Shown here: one piece after another, positions 61,817-64,000 of the stretch
Numbering within the stretch: the first letter of the stretch is position 1
How the letters are laid out: the number at the start of each line of letters is the position of its first letter
Origin: Cytobacillus depressus
Lineage (GTDB): Bacteria > Bacillota > Bacilli > Bacillales > Cytobacillaceae
Direction of reading: 5' to 3'
Assembly (NCBI RefSeq): GCF_008923245.1
Contig: NZ_WBOS01000002.1
Location: 1 to 64,000, forward strand
DNA length: 64,000 bases
Made by a program: the position numbers and the translations under genes
Notes under the pieces: generated by a model
Database searches by the model: none
What the model was told of the DNA's origin: nothing
What the model saw: the letters and a program-made list of their open reading frames with translations, nothing else

Positions 61817-63856
61817 ATGAGTAAGAAACAGTCTATTGTTAATAAATTTCTGAGATTTTGGAAGCAGAAGCATTTAACTCAAATTGCTATTTTAACTGCA
61901 TCAACCGCAGTCCTAGCATTTTTGGGCTTTTTTTATTTTTTCGCTAACGATGCCAATATAAGTGCCTTAGACGCAGGGCTAGACCAATCTACTGTTATTT
62001 ATGATATAAATGGCGAGATTGCCAGCAAAATAACCGCTAATAAAATTGAAGGAGCCTCAATTCAGGAAATTCCCGATCATTTAAAAAAAGCGGTTATGGC
62101 GATTGAAGATCACCGCTTTTACGAACATAACGGCATTGATGTGACAAGTATTGGAAGAGCGTTTTTTCGTAATATTAAAGCAGGGCATATTTTAGAAGGC
62201 GGAAGCACGATTACACAGCAGTTAACGAAAAATGCCTTGCTATCGCCAGAGAAAACATATAAGCGCAAAATAGAAGAATTCTTTCTAGCGAGAGAAATTG
62301 AAAAAATATATACAAAGGACGAAATCCTCCAAATGTATTTAAATCATATTTATTTTGGGGAGGGTGCTTGGGGGATAAAACGTGCGGCCATGAAATATTA
62401 TGGGAAAGATGTGAAGGATTTATCGATAAGTGAGTCGGCATTATTAGCTGGCATCATTAATGCCCCTTCAGCAATAAATCCTTATAAAAATGAAAAAAAA
62501 GCACTTGAGCGCCGAGACCTCGTTCTGGAACAAATGAAATCATTTGGTTTTCTTACAGAGGCGCAATATACGAAGGCAAAGAATGAACATTTAGTGTTCG
62601 ATGATCATGGGGGAGACCCCTTTAAAGGAAAATACCCTTATTACGTAGACTACGTTTTAGAGGAAGGGATGAAAAGATATGGTTTTTCCCTTGATGAACT
62701 ATTGACGGGTGGATATCAAATTTATACCGAGCTTGATCCTTCCATGCAGCAAGCTGTCGAAGAGACTTATCAGAATGATTCAATGTTTCCGGCGGGCACA
62801 GAGGATCAAATCGTTCAAAGCGGAGCCATCTTGATCGAACCGAAAAGCGGAGGGGTACGTGCATTAGTTGGCGGAAGGGGGGAGCATACCCTACTTGGGC
62901 ATAATCGAGCGATCCATCCGGTCGGCCAGCCTGGATCAACAATGAAGCCTCTTGTTCCTTATACACCGGCACTTGAAAATGGCTGGAATATTACGGACGT
63001 GCTGAAGGATGAAAAAATGAAATTCGGCGATTATGAGCCTAATAATTATAATTTCCAATTCCGCGGTCAAGTGCCAATGTATGAAGCTGTTAAGGATTCT
63101 CTCAATATACCAGCTGTATGGCTCCTTAATGAAATTGGAATTGATAAAGGAATTGAAGCCGCGAGAAGGTTTGGCATTCCAGATGAGGCGATTAATCAAA
63201 ATCTTGCTCTGGCACTAGGAGGAACACCGAAAAACGTGTCTCCTTTAAATATGGCAGAAGCGTACACTGTTTTTGCCAATGGCGGAGAAAAATCTGAAGC
63301 TCATTCCATCGTAAAGATAGTTGATTCAACTGGAAATATTGTCGCAGAGCGGGATGGCAAGAGCACGAGAGTGACGACGAAAGAAGTAACAGATAAAATT
63401 ACGACCATGCTCCTTGGAGTTGTGGAATTAGGTTCTGGGAAAGCAGCGCAAATTCCAGGGCGGGAAGTAGCAGGAAAGACGGGATCAACACAGGTGCCAA
63501 TTGAAGGGGTCAACGGGGTGAAAGACCAATGGTTTGTTGGCTATACCCCTCAGTTAGTTGGGGCGGTTTGGGTTGGCTATGACAAAACAGATAAAAATCA
63601 TTATTTAACGACGACTAGCGGAGTTGGTACGGCGCCGATTTTTAAAGAAATAATGACGAAAGCATTGCAAAATCAAGAGAATGTATCTTTCAATGTGCCG
63701 CATATCGCTTCATTTATCGAAAAAAAGAAACAGGAAGAAAAGAGTCTTCATCATAATAATAAAAAGAATACAGATAAATGGAAAAAGAAAATAGAAAAAG
63801 AACGTAAAAAGTTGGAAAAGAAAATGAAAAAGAAAAAAGGTAAAAAAGATGATTAA
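61817..63856 (+). CDS. pbpF: Class A penicillin-binding protein (PBP1A/PbpF type)
   Basis: 679 residues. Membrane anchor ~20-42; glycosyltransferase domain (GT51) with Glu97 in AIEDHRFYEHNG and GGSTITQQLTKN; transpeptidase with SxxK (Ser374, GSTMK), SxN (428-430) and KTG (554-556). The last ~50 residues are a highly basic tail (KKKQEEKSLHHNNKK, KKMKKKKGKKDD) facing outside. Polymerises and cross-links peptidoglycan. ATG behind TTGGAGGAATT. The symbol is the best match, not certain (PBP family members are alike). Confidence 0.85.
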   Translation: MSKKQSIVNKFLRFWKQKHLTQIAILTASTAVLAFLGFFYFFANDANISALDAGLDQSTVIYDINGEIASKITANKIEGASIQEIPDHLKKAVMAIEDHRFYEHNGIDVTSIGRAFFRNIKAGHILEGGSTITQQLTKNALLSPEKTYKRKIEEFFLAREIEKIYTKDEILQMYLNHIYFGEGAWGIKRAAMKYYGKDVKDLSISESALLAGIINAPSAINPYKNEKKALERRDLVLEQMKSFGFLTEAQYTKAKNEHLVFDDHGGDPFKGKYPYYVDYVLEEGMKRYGFSLDELLTGGYQIYTELDPSMQQAVEETYQNDSMFPAGTEDQIVQSGAILIEPKSGGVRALVGGRGEHTLLGHNRAIHPVGQPGSTMKPLVPYTPALENGWNITDVLKDEKMKFGDYEPNNYNFQFRGQVPMYEAVKDSLNIPAVWLLNEIGIDKGIEAARRFGIPDEAINQNLALALGGTPKNVSPLNMAEAYTVFANGGEKSEAHSIVKIVDSTGNIVAERDGKSTRVTTKEVTDKITTMLLGVVELGSGKAAQIPGREVAGKTGSTQVPIEGVNGVKDQWFVGYTPQLVGAVWVGYDKTDKNHYLTTTSGVGTAPIFKEIMTKALQNQENVSFNVPHIASFIEKKKQEEKSLHHNNKKNTDKWKKKIEKERKKLEKKMKKKKGKKDD

Positions 63857-63976
63857 GCCAATAAAAATCGTTCATAAAAATGTCAATTCCCTGTCACGAA
63901 ATGTACCTATCTAATCAAATAACCTTCCCACCATTTATGCTATTTTAAAGGTATAAACTATGTGGGGGGACTAGGA

Positions 63977-64000
63977 ATGGAACAGCTATCTGTTACCTTG
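63977..64000 (+). CDS. Start of a further gene (partial, 8 codons)
   Basis: ATG behind TGTGGGGGGACTAGGA, reading MEQLSVTL to the window end. Promoter-like TTATGCTATTTTAAAG precedes it. Product cannot be told from eight residues. Confidence 0.4.

Noticed and set aside
62622-63199. Minus-strand frames inside the PBP gene
   Set aside because: Shadows of the conserved PBP coding sequence with no start signals.

Overview
The window looks like a chromosomal segment of a low-GC, endospore-forming member of the Bacillaceae. The reasons are: strong AGGAGG-type ribosome binding sites with frequent GTG/TTG starts; sporulation genes (prkA, yhbH, spoVR, a SleL/YaaH-type spore hydrolase); and, from memory, a gene order matching the Bacillus subtilis rrnD-trnD to yhdT interval (queG/yhbA, yhbB, trmL/cspR, prkA, yhbH, tcyP, yhcT, yhcU, yhcY, yhcZ, azr/yhdA, yhdB, yhdC, spoVR, yhdP, a yhdQ-type MerR gene, yhdT). 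I saw no transposase, phage gene or CRISPR array. Genes absent from that B. subtilis order sit between the conserved blocks.

Layout. 1-2120: the 3' end of 23S rRNA, 5S rRNA, 17 tRNA genes and a terminator. 2361-7530: a long, divergent ATP-sulfurylase-like protein, a VOC protein, an orphan glycine-betaine binding lipoprotein (OpuAC) and a nucleoside transporter. 7637-12840: a tryptophan-to-anthranilate kynurenine cluster (kynU plus permease on minus, a TetR regulator, kynA-kynB on plus). 12911-20370: spore hydrolase, hydroxyacyl-CoA dehydrogenase, a solitary tRNA-Gly with a duplicated 5' half upstream, B3/B4 protein, queG, yhbB-like amidase, trmL, nitroreductase. 20829-28100: prkA, yhbH, an MBL-fold hydrolase, a Nudix CoA pyrophosphatase and tcyP, with two tiny genes on the minus strand. 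28262-38640: a dihydroorotate-dehydrogenase-like barrel fused to a membrane domain, a two-component system with an IseA-like lipoprotein, Pit/DUF47, a YeaQ-type membrane protein, yhcT, yhcU and a disulfide pair. 39320-50130: pgcA, yhcYZ, azr, yhdB, yhdC, a YkoGH-like two-component system with two PepSY proteins, and spoVR. 50243-64000: secreted proteins of unknown role, a YitT protein, YclJK, two CorC-type transporters around a MerR gene, a GNAT, a cytosolic histidine kinase, an XRE regulator, a class A PBP and the first codons of one more gene.

Two families of dispersed palindromic repeats (six full or partial copies plus one end fragment of family 1; three of family 2) occupy many intergenic gaps. 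Four complete sensor kinase/regulator pairs and one orphan kinase make this a signalling-rich stretch. The observations I rank highest are the ATP sulfurylase homologue with a changed sulfate-binding motif and a large C-terminal extension, the DHODH-membrane fusion with an internal duplication, the IseA-domain lipoprotein in a two-component operon, the family-2 structured repeats, and the split tRNA-Gly duplicate.
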